DNA from: DASRLE01 sp964558455
GTDB lineage: Bacteria; Verrucomicrobiota; Verrucomicrobiia; Limisphaerales; Palsa-1400
Length of the DNA: 31,306 bases
Assembly (NCBI GenBank): GCA_964558455.1
Contig: CAZLEE010000026.1
Span: 1 to 31,306 of the forward strand
Direction of reading: 5' to 3'
The notes under the pieces were generated by a model. The model made no database searches and was not told the origin of the DNA. It saw nothing but the letters and a program-made list of their open reading frames with translations. The translations under genes were made by a program, and so were the position numbers. Positions 1 through 8,285 of the stretch are shown piece by piece. Position 1 is the first letter of the stretch. Every line of letters starts with the position of its first letter.

Positions 1-107
1 CCACCAAATCTCATAACCAATTGGTTTTCAACATCTTATGACCGGATGACAGTGTTATTTTAGCGGAAGGGGAAGCCGAAACCACTGTCAGCGATAATAG
101 GATTGAA

Positions 108-767
108 TTGGTCAAGATTGATTATAAAAGAGAAACTGCTGAGGTATGTACCAACAAGATACTCGCCACACTGGATTTGTACGTCCAGAACCAAACCAAT
201 CATGCGGAAACGGAGCCAACCATCATTTTCGAGCGCGCAAGCTTTGAAGCCGTCTCGGAATTGTATTCAGATTTTCTCGGACGCACACTTCTGCGTCATC
301 CGCTTCTTCATGAAACCGACTTTACCTTCAGCGTACGGGCGCGAAATCGAGACGAGGCCGTTCGCGCCATTGAGAATGCACTGGCTGATAAGGGTATCAC
401 ATGCATTCCGGATGGTGATATCTTTATCATGCTCGTGCCAAAAGAGATCGTGTCAAAAATTAAAGTGGAGTCCTACAAAAGCAAAAGCCTCACTCCCAAG
501 AGTCCTCACGATATCCAGTATTACTTCCGAAGTGTCCCACTCGAACAGGCAGCCGACATTTACGCGGGTCTTTTCGGGTGTGAAATCAAGAAGGATGAAC
601 AATTTCCGGCTGGGGGCTGGACAGTGCTCAAGTTACGAACTGTGACAAAACTGAACAAAGAGGAAGCGATTTATGCCTTGGATACATTATTCACCTGGGC
701 TGGTGTAAAGCTGGTTCCGGCCGGGCAGCATCTGATGAAGGCCGTCCCAGTTACCAGAAAGGAATAG
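108..767 (+). CDS. Protein with two tandem secretin-N-like domains (5' end doubtful)
   Basis: The 219 residues form two similar alpha/beta units, about 37-112 and 134-214. Each has the order beta strand, helix (SFEAVSELYSDFLG; PLEQAADIYAGLFG), strand, a helix starting xxEAxxAL, and a final strand pair ending in LVP or AVP. This order matches the N-terminal ring domains of GspD/PilQ-type secretins, but no secretin pore domain follows. The only start I can place is TTG at 108, with AGGA five bases upstream. The same frame stays open and protein-like back to a TGA at 39-41 and continues sensibly upstream of it to the window edge. The gene may therefore be the 3' part of a longer gene broken by a nonsense change, or may restart internally. 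I cannot name a specific function; a role in the cell envelope is inferred. Confidence 0.6.
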   Translation: MVKIDYKRETAEVCTNKILATLDLYVQNQTNHAETEPTIIFERASFEAVSELYSDFLGRTLLRHPLLHETDFTFSVRARNRDEAVRAIENALADKGITCIPDGDIFIMLVPKEIVSKIKVESYKSKSLTPKSPHDIQYYFRSVPLEQAADIYAGLFGCEIKKDEQFPAGGWTVLKLRTVTKLNKEEAIYALDTLFTWAGVKLVPAGQHLMKAVPVTRKE

Positions 768-782
768 TTGAACAGGTTGTCA

Positions 783-797
783 AACCATAGCATGGTT
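783..797. terminator. Possible weak bidirectional terminator hairpin
   Basis: AACCAT-AGC-ATGGTT is a perfect 6-bp stem with a 3-base loop. It lies between the converging stop codons at 767 and 802, with a T-rich stretch following on the plus strand. The stem is short and AT-rich, so this is only a candidate. Confidence 0.25.
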
Positions 798-801
798 CAT
801 T

Positions 802-1389
802 TCATTGTGTTTTGAAACGATTCGCGATTTGAACTACTTTCGGTTTCATTTTCTCAAATTGACCGGAAATCTCCGGAATATCCGGGACTTTGGCCTGGCC
901 AAAAACCGCCGGGATTTGAAGAGCTACTGCCGGTTCCTGCAAGATAAGGAAATTGACATCCTCAAGATCAATCGGATCGTCCCTCATCATTTTGGTCAGG
1001 ATGAGGTCTATCGTAGCGGGCCGATAAAGGCGAAGGTTCTTGAAATCCATTGAGATTGGAACTCTATGTTCTGCCCAATCAGGCCGTATGATGACGTCTG
1101 CATCGGTGAAAAGATGTGTAATATACAATCCATGAGGTTCCAGATCCTTGTTGGTTTCCTCCTGAGCGTTCCAAAATTCATCATTTTCACGGAAAGCATC
1201 CAACGTACAGGTTGGAATCACTGCGTCGACGTCTTTTGTGGATAAAAAGCCGGCTTGCGGATGAGCGAAACCCAAGGCCAGCGCGGCTCTCCCATAGATT
1301 GTCAATTCCATAGGCTTGGTGAGTTTGCTATCAAGAAGGCGAAGAATCTTTTCTGGATTGCTTATGGCAATGCGCATGGGCGTAACCAT
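802..1389 (-). CDS. DUF6036-like nucleotidyltransferase-fold protein
   Basis: This 195-aa protein has the core of the minimal nucleotidyltransferase fold. It carries an YGRAAL segment (residues 32-37, in place of the usual GGxAL/GS) followed by TKDVD (51-55), whose Asp residues would bind metal. A conserved-looking C-terminal stretch LTKMMRDDPIDLEDVNFL (131-148) is typical of DUF6036 and AbiEii-type relatives. The frame is open to 1509, but the family-like part begins at 1389 (MVTPMRIAIS) or 1377. I chose 1389, with a G-rich stretch 12 bases upstream. The start overlaps the preceding gene by 28 bases, so the two are co-transcribed and probably translationally coupled. Related nucleotidyltransferases act as toxins or in phage defence; that role here is inference. 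Enzyme activity and substrate are unknown. Confidence 0.7.
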   Translation of the reverse strand: MVTPMRIAISNPEKILRLLDSKLTKPMELTIYGRAALALGFAHPQAGFLSTKDVDAVIPTCTLDAFRENDEFWNAQEETNKDLEPHGLYITHLFTDADVIIRPDWAEHRVPISMDFKNLRLYRPATIDLILTKMMRDDPIDLEDVNFLILQEPAVALQIPAVFGQAKVPDIPEISGQFEKMKPKVVQIANRFKTQ

Positions 1390-1955
1390 TCTGTGTGATT
1401 GCCCCCCCGCCTTGTGATTCCCGTCATGCTGACAAATCTGGTCCAATGGGGCAGTAGTGGAGGGAAATTTAGATTTCTTTTGGGCAATTGTTTTAGGACA
1501 GCCGGCCAAAAAGGATTTGCTGGCTCCACTTCCTTGCCGGCATTGGCTATATGCGCGAATACCGAGGCGCAGCGCTCTTTTTCGGCCAACAGCGCAAGTT
1601 TCTCCGCCGACACGCCCTTTGCTCCTATTAATTGAGCTGCAATTCTGACGTTCAAGGGATAGTCGTCGTTATCCATTAAACAGAGGGCAACAGCCAACTC
1701 CTCATCTGTCAGGGTTTCCAGGCCCGCTGGCAAAAAGGAAGGCGGCTCAAACGCGCCATCGTAATGCCGGCACCCACGGTTTACCGCCAACTGCCTGAGA
1801 CAGGCCAAGGCCGGTTGATCGCCGGACAATTTAAGAATTTTCCGGCGCAAGGATGACAAATGCTGTCCTGCAATATGAGGCAGTAAAGCCCGGGCATGGG
1901 CGGATTCGGCGCGTTTAGCAGCCAATTCCTCATCGTTAATTGTCTCTAATGCCAT
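1362..1955 (-). CDS. Unrecognised protein, upstream partner of the nucleotidyltransferase-like gene
   Basis: I do not recognise a family for these 197 residues. There is no signal peptide or membrane segment. The N-terminal half is helical and charged. A middle part (about 76-125) is rich in Ala, Leu and Glu, including LTDEELAVALCLMD and EKLALLAEKERC, and suggests a helical repeat or bundle. The C-terminus is different: aromatic and basic, around HWTRFVSMTGITRRGG, and ending EWLRPCALP. The ATG at 1955 follows GGAGG by three bases, a strong but close ribosome binding site. The 3' end overlaps the next gene by 28 bases, so the two products probably act together; an antitoxin or adaptor role would be a guess. 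A G7 tract lies in the last 50 bases. Confidence 0.6.
   Translation of the reverse strand: MALETINDEELAAKRAESAHARALLPHIAGQHLSSLRRKILKLSGDQPALACLRQLAVNRGCRHYDGAFEPPSFLPAGLETLTDEELAVALCLMDNDDYPLNVRIAAQLIGAKGVSAEKLALLAEKERCASVFAHIANAGKEVEPANPFWPAVLKQLPKRNLNFPPLLPHWTRFVSMTGITRRGGNHTEWLRPCALP
1401..1407 (-). promoter_or_regulatory. Possible -1 ribosomal frameshift heptamer (G GGG GGC)
   Basis: On the minus strand, the upstream gene is read CGG GGG GGC AAT here, so the phased heptamer G GGG GGC fits the X XXY YYZ pattern for -1 slippage. A -1 slip enters exactly the frame of the downstream nucleotidyltransferase-like gene. That frame is open through the tract (open from 1509), so the slip would fuse the two proteins without a stop. 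A G7 tract could equally vary in length by replication slippage. The function is inferred; the frames and phase are read directly. Confidence 0.35.
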
Positions 1956-2060
1956 CTTCCTCCAAATTACAGCTTTTCTTCTTTTTCATCAAATGAATTT
2001 GGCGGGGCAAAATTTGTCTTCGCGCACGGAATAAGAGCCGCATTTCTCATCCATCCGCTC

Positions 2061-2981
2061 CTATTTCTCCCCCATCGCAAACCCGGCCACCAATGGGCGG
2101 TGATCCGACGCCTCGCCCCAGTCCGGCGAACGCAGCACATAGGTCTCACCCGCCAGCCATTCCCGCTCCATGCCGTGACTGAGCAGGATATAATCAATGC
2201 GGCTGTAATCGTCCTCTTTGGCGTAAAAATGTGTCCATGCGATGTCCCGCGTCTCGCGCCCCTTTTCCACGGCTCCGTCCCGTTCGGCCGGGCGAGTGTC
2301 AAATAATCGGCTCCGTCCCCGCCCCATGACGACCCGCACCGGTTTGGAATCCTTGATGTCATTAAAATCCCCCAGGACAACCAGGTTCCGTCCCGCATCC
2401 TCCTTCAGCCGCGCATCAATCACCCGCCGCAACGCCACCGCCTCCTCGTAACGCCACTCCTCCTCGTCCGCCATCTCCGACGGCCGGCGCGATTTGAGAT
2501 GGGCCGCGATCAGGGTGAATTTAAATCTTGGGCTGACCTGAATATCCACATCCACGAACCCGCGGCAGACGCGCATCCGCCGGCCGGCCAGCAAAAAAAC
2601 TTCGTTGGTGTGCGGACGCCGCGCCACGATGGGAAAGCGGCTGAGCACAGCCACATGAATATCCGGGTCCGAACCCTCGATTATCTCCCAATTCGGCAAA
2701 TCCAAACCCGCTTTTTTCAGCGACCCCTGCAATTCGGGCAACGCGTTGGACGCCCCCACTTCCTCCAGGGCGATGACATCCGGTTTGAGGGCGACGATGC
2801 TCTTGCAAACCGCGGCTTTGGCCGGGGCCGATTTGGCCGGCCGCGCTTCCGTCGGCGCTTCAAGATAATTTTCGATGTTGAACGTGGCCACGCGAAAGAC
2901 CTGCGCGCCCGCCACTGCCGCTTGCAACAGCCACAAAAGCAGGATACATCGCGCCGGGGCTGTTTTGCTTGAGTGATTCAC
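2061..2981 (-). CDS. Secreted endonuclease/exonuclease/phosphatase (EEP) family protein
   Basis: This 306-aa protein has an N-terminal signal peptide (about residues 1-26, hydrophobic CILLLWLLQAAVAGA). The rest carries the EEP/DNase I-like motif set: ATFNIENY with Asn35, ALEEV with Glu74, AAHLKSRR with His161, GDFND with Asp205 and Asn207, SRIDYIL with Asp263, and the final SDHRP with Asp293/His294. All metal-binding and catalytic positions are present. Members cleave phosphodiester bonds in nucleic acids or small phosphorylated molecules. With a signal peptide this one probably works outside the cytoplasm, perhaps on extracellular DNA. The substrate cannot be read from the sequence. It starts 24 bases after the trpG/pabA stop and is probably co-transcribed with it. 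Confidence 0.85.
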   Translation of the reverse strand: MNHSSKTAPARCILLLWLLQAAVAGAQVFRVATFNIENYLEAPTEARPAKSAPAKAAVCKSIVALKPDVIALEEVGASNALPELQGSLKKAGLDLPNWEIIEGSDPDIHVAVLSRFPIVARRPHTNEVFLLAGRRMRVCRGFVDVDIQVSPRFKFTLIAAHLKSRRPSEMADEEEWRYEEAVALRRVIDARLKEDAGRNLVVLGDFNDIKDSKPVRVVMGRGRSRLFDTRPAERDGAVEKGRETRDIAWTHFYAKEDDYSRIDYILLSHGMEREWLAGETYVLRSPDWGEASDHRPLVAGFAMGEK

Positions 2982-3005
2982 GGGCGCAGACTAACGCACC
3001 TGGCC

Positions 3006-3569
3006 TTACAAGGAAAGGAAGTTGGTCAGAATCTGCCGGCCGTTCTCCGTCAGAATACTTTCCGGATGAAACTGCACGCCCCAGATCGGATAATCCTTAT
3101 GGCGCACCCCCATGATTTCCCCCTCCTCCGTTTCAGCCGTGATTTCCAGGCAATCCGGCATCGTGTCGCGCTTGATGACGAGCGAATGGTAGCGCGTGGC
3201 GGAGAAAGGATTGGGCATCCCCTTGAACAGGTCTTTGCCGTTATGTTTGATGGGCGAAGTTTTGCCGTGCATGATGCGGTAATTCACCACCACCTGCGCG
3301 CCAAACGTGTATCCGATGCATTGGTGGCCAAGGCAAACGCCGAACAGCGGCACCTTCGGCCCAAACGTCTTGATGATGTCGTTCGACAACCCCGCCTCGC
3401 GCGGCGAACACGGTCCCGGCGAGACCAAAATGCGGTCGGGATTCATCTCCCGGATTTGGTCGATGGAAATCTGGTCATTGCGCCTCACTTCGAGCGACGC
3501 CTTCAATTCCCCCAGGTATTGCACCAGGTTGTAGGTAAACGAATCGTAATTGTCGATGACCAGGATCAT
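3006..3569 (-). CDS. trpG/pabA: Anthranilate/aminodeoxychorismate synthase glutamine amidotransferase subunit
   Basis: This is a class I glutamine amidotransferase of 187 aa, the usual size. It begins with the typical MILVIDNYDSFTYNL. It has the PGPCSPREAG loop (51-60), the nucleophile elbow GVCLGHQ with Cys79, and the HPES motif with His168 and Glu170, so the catalytic triad is complete. It supplies ammonia from glutamine to the TrpE or PabB chorismate-using subunit, for tryptophan or folate synthesis. No trpE or pabB lies in the window. In many bacteria one subunit serves both pathways, so the symbol is left double. No clear Shine-Dalgarno site precedes the ATG. The neighbouring 118 bases (3570-3687) separate it from divergent dapF and must hold both promoters, but I see no convincing promoter boxes there. 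Confidence 0.93.
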   Translation of the reverse strand: MILVIDNYDSFTYNLVQYLGELKASLEVRRNDQISIDQIREMNPDRILVSPGPCSPREAGLSNDIIKTFGPKVPLFGVCLGHQCIGYTFGAQVVVNYRIMHGKTSPIKHNGKDLFKGMPNPFSATRYHSLVIKRDTMPDCLEITAETEEGEIMGVRHKDYPIWGVQFHPESILTENGRQILTNFLSL

Positions 3570-3687
3570 TCAATAATGCGGACAGTGTAACGCAGAACCG
3601 GCGAATTGGAAAACCCTTTGTTGCCGCCGGCTGCGGGGGGCTGAATTTGCGCTTCCCAGCCCCGCCATTTGCTGCTACCATCGGCCA

Positions 3688-4530
3688 ATGGTTGTCCACT
3701 TCACCAAAATGAGCGGGGCCGGAAATGATTTCGTTTTGATTGACAATCGCGATGGCAATCTCTCCATCAATGCCGCGCACGCCATCCGTTTGTGCGACCG
3801 GCATCGGGGCATCGGGGCCGATGGCCTCATTGTTCTCGAATCCTGCCTTTCGGGGCGGGCGGACTGGGCTTGGAATTTTTACAACAGCGACGGGAGCATG
3901 CCGGGGATGTGCGGCAACGGCGCGCGCTGTTTTGGCCGCTACGTTCGCCGGTTGACCGGCGTGCAGGAAGGGTTCACCTTCGAAACCCGCGTCGGCATCA
4001 TCAGCGCCCGGTTCAAAGGCGACGCGGTCACCGTCACCCTTACCGCGCCCAGGAATTTGCGTTTGAACGACCACATTTTACTCAGCACCGGTCCGGCGGT
4101 CATTCATTCCCTGGACACCGGCGTGCCCCATGCCGTGATGTTTGTGCCGAGCGACGATCAGGCGATGGTGCAGCAACTCGGGGCGGAAATTCGTTACCAC
4201 GCCCATTTTGCGCCGCATGGCGCCAACGTTAATTTCGTCCAATTACTGGGCGGCAACAAAATTCGCGTCCGGACGTACGAGCGCGGAGTGGAAGAGGAAA
4301 CGCTCGCTTGCGGCACGGGAGTGACGGCCTCGGCCTTGATCGCGGCGGAATTGCACAAACTGCAATCCCCCGTTTCGATCCAGGTGCAGGGAGGGATGCT
4401 CGAAGTGAATTTCGAAAAAAGCGGCGGCCAATTTAGCAACGTCACCCTGACCGGCCCGGCCGATTTTGTGTTTGAGGGAACACTGGAGTGGACAGACGCC
4501 CCCAGCCCGAACGCCAGCGTTAACCGGTGA
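3688..4530 (+). CDS. dapF: Diaminopimelate epimerase
   Basis: DapF interconverts LL- and meso-diaminopimelate, the last epimerisation before lysine and peptidoglycan precursor synthesis in the cytoplasm. The 280-aa protein has the N-terminal FTKMSGAGNDF signature and two cysteines that act as the acid/base pair: Cys75 in MCGNGARC and Cys208 in ACGTGV. These sit in the two mirror-image halves of the fold. GxGADG (residues 41-46) and RTYERGVEEE (195-204) are also typical. Its length matches the family. The ATG at 3688 is chosen because the conserved strand begins at once; no clear ribosome binding site is visible. The MFS gene follows after 10 bases, probably in the same transcript. Confidence 0.95.
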   Translation: MVVHFTKMSGAGNDFVLIDNRDGNLSINAAHAIRLCDRHRGIGADGLIVLESCLSGRADWAWNFYNSDGSMPGMCGNGARCFGRYVRRLTGVQEGFTFETRVGIISARFKGDAVTVTLTAPRNLRLNDHILLSTGPAVIHSLDTGVPHAVMFVPSDDQAMVQQLGAEIRYHAHFAPHGANVNFVQLLGGNKIRVRTYERGVEEETLACGTGVTASALIAAELHKLQSPVSIQVQGGMLEVNFEKSGGQFSNVTLTGPADFVFEGTLEWTDAPSPNASVNR

Positions 4531-4540
4531 GATTTTCAGC

Positions 4541-5824
4541 GTGGCGTCATCATCATCCAGCCAGACGGACAGCCCGTATGGGATTCTCAGGAACAGGAGT
4601 TTCCTATTCTATTTAATGGGCCGGTTCATGGCCACTTTCGGCCAGCAGATGCTCACTGTGGCCTTGGGCTGGGATATTTACGAACGCACACATTCGTCGC
4701 TGGCTTTGGGCCTCATTGGATTGACCGTATTTTTGCCCCAGGTCGTCTGCACGCTGCCGGCGGGCCATGTTGCCGACACCCGGGATCGAAAGCGCGTCAT
4801 CATCCTGACGCAAGGCGCGCTGGCACTGACGTCGTTGGGGCTGACACTTGTTTCCTGGCGGGGTATGCCGGTGGCCTGGATTTACGTCTGTCTCTGTCTG
4901 GCCGGGGTGACGCGGACATTTCTCTGGTCGGCCAGCGCTTCATTTCTCCCCCAATTGGTCGAGCGGGAGGAGTTTCCAAAAGCGGTCAACTGGTCGTCCA
5001 GCACCTACCAATTCTCCGCCATGATTGGTCCGGCGGCGGGGGGCGCTCTCATTGCCTTGACCCACAGTGTGGCCAGCGTTTACATCCTAAACGCCTTGGC
5101 GTCGGTGTTTTGTCTTGCGGTTTACAGCCTCATTCGCACCCGCCATGCGGTTATCGCCAAAGAGGAAGCTTCGCTGGATTCCATGCTGGATGGATTTCGT
5201 TTTGTCTTCAATCGCCGCATCATCCTTGGCACGATCACGCTCGACCTTTTTGCGGTTTTATTCGGCGGCGCCACCGCCTTGTTGCCCGTTTACGTCAAGG
5301 ACATCCTGAAAGTCGGACCGCAGGGGCTTGGCTTGTTGTGCGCGGCGCTGCCCGTCGGTTCGCTTTCCTGCGCCCTGCTCATGGCCCATCGGGCGCCCAT
5401 GAAAAAAGCCGGTCGCGCCATGATTGCCGCAGTCGTCATTTTCGGTCTCGCCACGGTCGCCTTCGGCTTGTCGCGCTCTTTTTGGTTTTCCATCCTGATG
5501 CTGTTCGTCTGCGGGTTCGCCGACAACATCAGCGTCGTCGTCCGCCACACCCTGGTGCAATTGCTGACGCCCGATGCGATGCGCGGGCGGGTCTCGTCTG
5601 TCAACAATCTTTTTATCGGCACCTCAAACGAGCTGGGGGGATTTGAATCGGGCCTGGTCAGCCAGCTTTCCAACCCGGTTTTCTCCGTTGTTTTCGGCGG
5701 CGTGGTCACGGTATTGGTCGTGGCGACCGTCGCCTGGGTCTGGCCTGAACTTCCGCGTTTCGGACGTCTCGTGCAACCTGAATCGCCCGATCCGTCCGAT
5801 CCGGCCCCGGCTCCCCAAAGGTAG
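4541..5824 (+). CDS. MFS transporter (MFS_3/EntS-like exporter)
   Basis: This is a major facilitator protein of about 427 aa with roughly 12 hydrophobic helices. The loop between helices 2 and 3 carries the MFS motif A-like GHVADTRDRKRV (about residues 75-86). A later segment, DAMRGRVSSVNNLFIGTSNELGG, is characteristic of the EntS/transmembrane secretion effector branch. Such proteins export small molecules such as siderophores or drugs by proton antiport; the substrate here is unknown. The frame is open from 4466 inside dapF, but the GTG at 4541, just after the dapF stop, fits a normal N-terminus. A GGTGAG lies ten bases upstream. The C-terminal tail is Pro-rich and cytoplasmic. It converges on the gene ending at 5844, and the 19 bases between have no terminator. 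Confidence 0.87.
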   Translation: MASSSSSQTDSPYGILRNRSFLFYLMGRFMATFGQQMLTVALGWDIYERTHSSLALGLIGLTVFLPQVVCTLPAGHVADTRDRKRVIILTQGALALTSLGLTLVSWRGMPVAWIYVCLCLAGVTRTFLWSASASFLPQLVEREEFPKAVNWSSSTYQFSAMIGPAAGGALIALTHSVASVYILNALASVFCLAVYSLIRTRHAVIAKEEASLDSMLDGFRFVFNRRIILGTITLDLFAVLFGGATALLPVYVKDILKVGPQGLGLLCAALPVGSLSCALLMAHRAPMKKAGRAMIAAVVIFGLATVAFGLSRSFWFSILMLFVCGFADNISVVVRHTLVQLLTPDAMRGRVSSVNNLFIGTSNELGGFESGLVSQLSNPVFSVVFGGVVTVLVVATVAWVWPELPRFGRLVQPESPDPSDPAPAPQR

Positions 5825-5843
5825 TCAGGCGTCCAGTGGACAG

Positions 5844-8285
5844 CTATGGCACCATAACCCGGTAGAACCGTTCACTGCCGCCGGCACCGGGATCGATGAT
5901 GGTCTCAGTTCCGCCGGAGCCGCTGAATTCCAGGAGGGAAGTCCATTTTTTTAGATTCGTGGAGTACTGGATGGTGTAGTCAACACCCGATACGCTGTTG
6001 AAAGTGAATTGGAATTGATTGGTACCAGGCCGCTCAGGCGCGGTCAGGACAACCACCGGCGGGTTGCTGGATATGTTGATTGTGAGCGCCAGAAGTTGGT
6101 AATTCCACCCGTTCATCGCATCGGTCACGAGCGCAATGAACTCGGAAGCGCCGCTGGCACCGGGTATGCCGGAGATGACGCCGTTGGTCGTTAAAGACAA
6201 ACCCGCAGGCAAGCCAGCCGAACCTGGCGCCAGCCCCCAAACGTAAGGGAGTTGCCCGCCGGAAGCTGCGAGCGATTGATCGTAATATGCGCCCAAGGCG
6301 CCATTGGGCAGCGTGGTGGTGGTGATCTGGAGCGGTTGCCGGGATTGCAGGGATTCAACGATGAAATTCGCCGTGGCATTGCCGTTGGAAATCACAATCA
6401 TTTGACTGGCGGGGGCGAGATAGTTGCCGGGCAAACCATCCCCGCAACTGCCGCAAGTACTCACACCAACCAACCAGGCGCCATTGCCCACATTCAACGA
6501 GTAATAGCCATTGGAGCCGGTATCAGATTGCGTCTGGTAATTGGTCGTGCCAGCATAGACCCCGACACCCGCTATGGGGCTGCCATTGTTATCCAGGACG
6601 TAGCCGGAGATGGTATAAGGCGCAAGAAAGGCGGTGAAATTCACCGACGTGGCGTTGTTACTGTTAATGGTGACGTTGGTCGAATTTGGGCACTGATAAT
6701 TTGTTGAGAGACAGTCGGTGCAATCACAATTGACACAGGCACAGTTGACGTTGACAGACCAATATCCGGAGGAAACATCCAACAAGTAATAGCCATTGGT
6801 GTCGGTATCGACGCTTTGGGTCTGGTAATTGACGTTGTTGATAGTCGCGCCGGCATTGACGCCGACACCCGCTATGGGGTTGCCATTGTCATCCCGGAGG
6901 TAGCCGGAGATGGAATTGGTCACAAGAAGGCCGGTGAAGTGCGATTGCACCGCCTGTCCGATGCCGAGGTTCGTCCCCCCGTTTTGATCAAAGACCGGTG
7001 ACACAAAAAGGTAATTGGCGGGGCTGGTGTCGCTGCTGATTGAAGTCTGCCATGTGTCATTGCCCAGGCCGCCCAGCGCGCCGGCGTTGAAATGCCCATT
7101 TGCGTCGGTATAGCCCGCGCCTTCATACATATTGTCACTGTCATAGGCGTAAACCTCAAGTCCCGGCATGGGATTCCCCAGACTATCCTTCACATGGCCG
7201 TAAAACAGCGCCGTGGCCTGGGGCACGGCCAGGGTAACATCGGTTTGACCGGGGTTGACATTGGTTCCCTTATTGTTCTGCAATTCAAGGTAGCCGTGGA
7301 TAATCAGGCTCTTCTCATTGAGGCCGACCTGCCACTGGCCGAGGCCGGATTGGGCGCCCAGGCTGAAATAGCCGTTGCTGTCCGTGAAACCCGCGCTCAT
7401 GAGGCCGTTGGTCGCTTGGGCGTTAAAAAAAATACCGGGCAACCCGATGCCGGGATTGATGGCGTCAACCAGTTGGCCGGAGATGAAGGAGGTGGCGGCC
7501 AGCATGGTCAGGTTTGTGGGGATGGTCTGACCGTTGCCCAAGGCAAGAACCGGCGGTGACGAGAAATTGCAGACATAATTGCTCTGTAAAGCGACGATGC
7601 CATAAGTCCCCGGGGGCGCGGGAAGGGTGTAGCCGCTCGAATTGTTCGCCACCGTGCCGGCCAGCGGATCGCCGTGGCCTCCGGTGGAAATCAACAAAAC
7701 AACAGCGTTGGGCACCCCGGTGCCGGCGGCGTTGCTGACCACGTTGCCGGTGAACTCCTGCGCGTACGGAGCGTTGGCGACGTTGAAAAGATTCGTTATC
7801 GGTGTGAAGTGATTGCCAGGACTGGACACTTTGAATAAATACTGCCCGACAATGTTCTGGATGAAGTCGCCGTTCTGGAAATTCAATTGCGCGGTGATTT
7901 GTCCGTTGGTCGCGCCATCCGTGTCGCCGGGCACGTTGGAATTGACGATGCCGCCGATGACCATGCCCGCCTGGCCGTCGGTCAGTTGGAACTGTTGCAC
8001 CATCCAGTCACCGGCATCAATGACTCCATTGCCGTTGAGATCGAGAAATTTCTGCACCACCACGGTATCGCCGGGGGACAGATTCGTCACTTGAAGGGTG
8101 ATGAAACCGCTGTAAGTGTTGCTGACCGCCGACGGGGTGACAGTGAAACCGACGGCGGCCAGGGCGGTTTGCGAAAGCAGCCACATCAGTTGCAACCCGA
8201 CCACGGTCAGGCAAAGTCCGGGGAATTTTTTACGCCCCAGCGACGGCCGGGATTGGTGAGTAGGAAAGTTGGTTAAACAGATCAC
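5844..8285 (-). CDS. Secreted carboxypeptidase-regulatory-like repeat protein with verrucomicrobial C-terminal domain
   Basis: This 813-aa secreted protein has a signal peptide (hydrophobic 21-44, cleavage after ALA). Several carboxypeptidase-regulatory-like beta-sandwich repeats follow, recognised by xISGYVxDxxGxPIAGVxVxA...T(D/G)xNGYYxL. The clearest are about 176-260, 266-350, 360-450, 457-552 and 558-645. Residues 657-738 form a putative Ig (He_PIG-like) domain, with LPAGLSLTTNGVISGIPG. The C-terminal 55 residues (YTIQYSTNLKKW...FYRVMVP) are the domain commonly found at the ends of exported verrucomicrobial proteins. The last two repeats are near-duplicates at DNA level. One contains a six-cysteine cluster and the next a CGSC in the same place. 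The start is a GTG at 8285 with AAGGG just upstream. No enzyme motif is seen; a surface or adhesive role is inferred. Confidence 0.8.
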   Translation of the reverse strand: MICLTNFPTHQSRPSLGRKKFPGLCLTVVGLQLMWLLSQTALAAVGFTVTPSAVSNTYSGFITLQVTNLSPGDTVVVQKFLDLNGNGVIDAGDWMVQQFQLTDGQAGMVIGGIVNSNVPGDTDGATNGQITAQLNFQNGDFIQNIVGQYLFKVSSPGNHFTPITNLFNVANAPYAQEFTGNVVSNAAGTGVPNAVVLLISTGGHGDPLAGTVANNSSGYTLPAPPGTYGIVALQSNYVCNFSSPPVLALGNGQTIPTNLTMLAATSFISGQLVDAINPGIGLPGIFFNAQATNGLMSAGFTDSNGYFSLGAQSGLGQWQVGLNEKSLIIHGYLELQNNKGTNVNPGQTDVTLAVPQATALFYGHVKDSLGNPMPGLEVYAYDSDNMYEGAGYTDANGHFNAGALGGLGNDTWQTSISSDTSPANYLFVSPVFDQNGGTNLGIGQAVQSHFTGLLVTNSISGYLRDDNGNPIAGVGVNAGATINNVNYQTQSVDTDTNGYYLLDVSSGYWSVNVNCACVNCDCTDCLSTNYQCPNSTNVTINSNNATSVNFTAFLAPYTISGYVLDNNGSPIAGVGVYAGTTNYQTQSDTGSNGYYSLNVGNGAWLVGVSTCGSCGDGLPGNYLAPASQMIVISNGNATANFIVESLQSRQPLQITTTTLPNGALGAYYDQSLAASGGQLPYVWGLAPGSAGLPAGLSLTTNGVISGIPGASGASEFIALVTDAMNGWNYQLLALTINISSNPPVVVLTAPERPGTNQFQFTFNSVSGVDYTIQYSTNLKKWTSLLEFSGSGGTETIIDPGAGGSERFYRVMVP

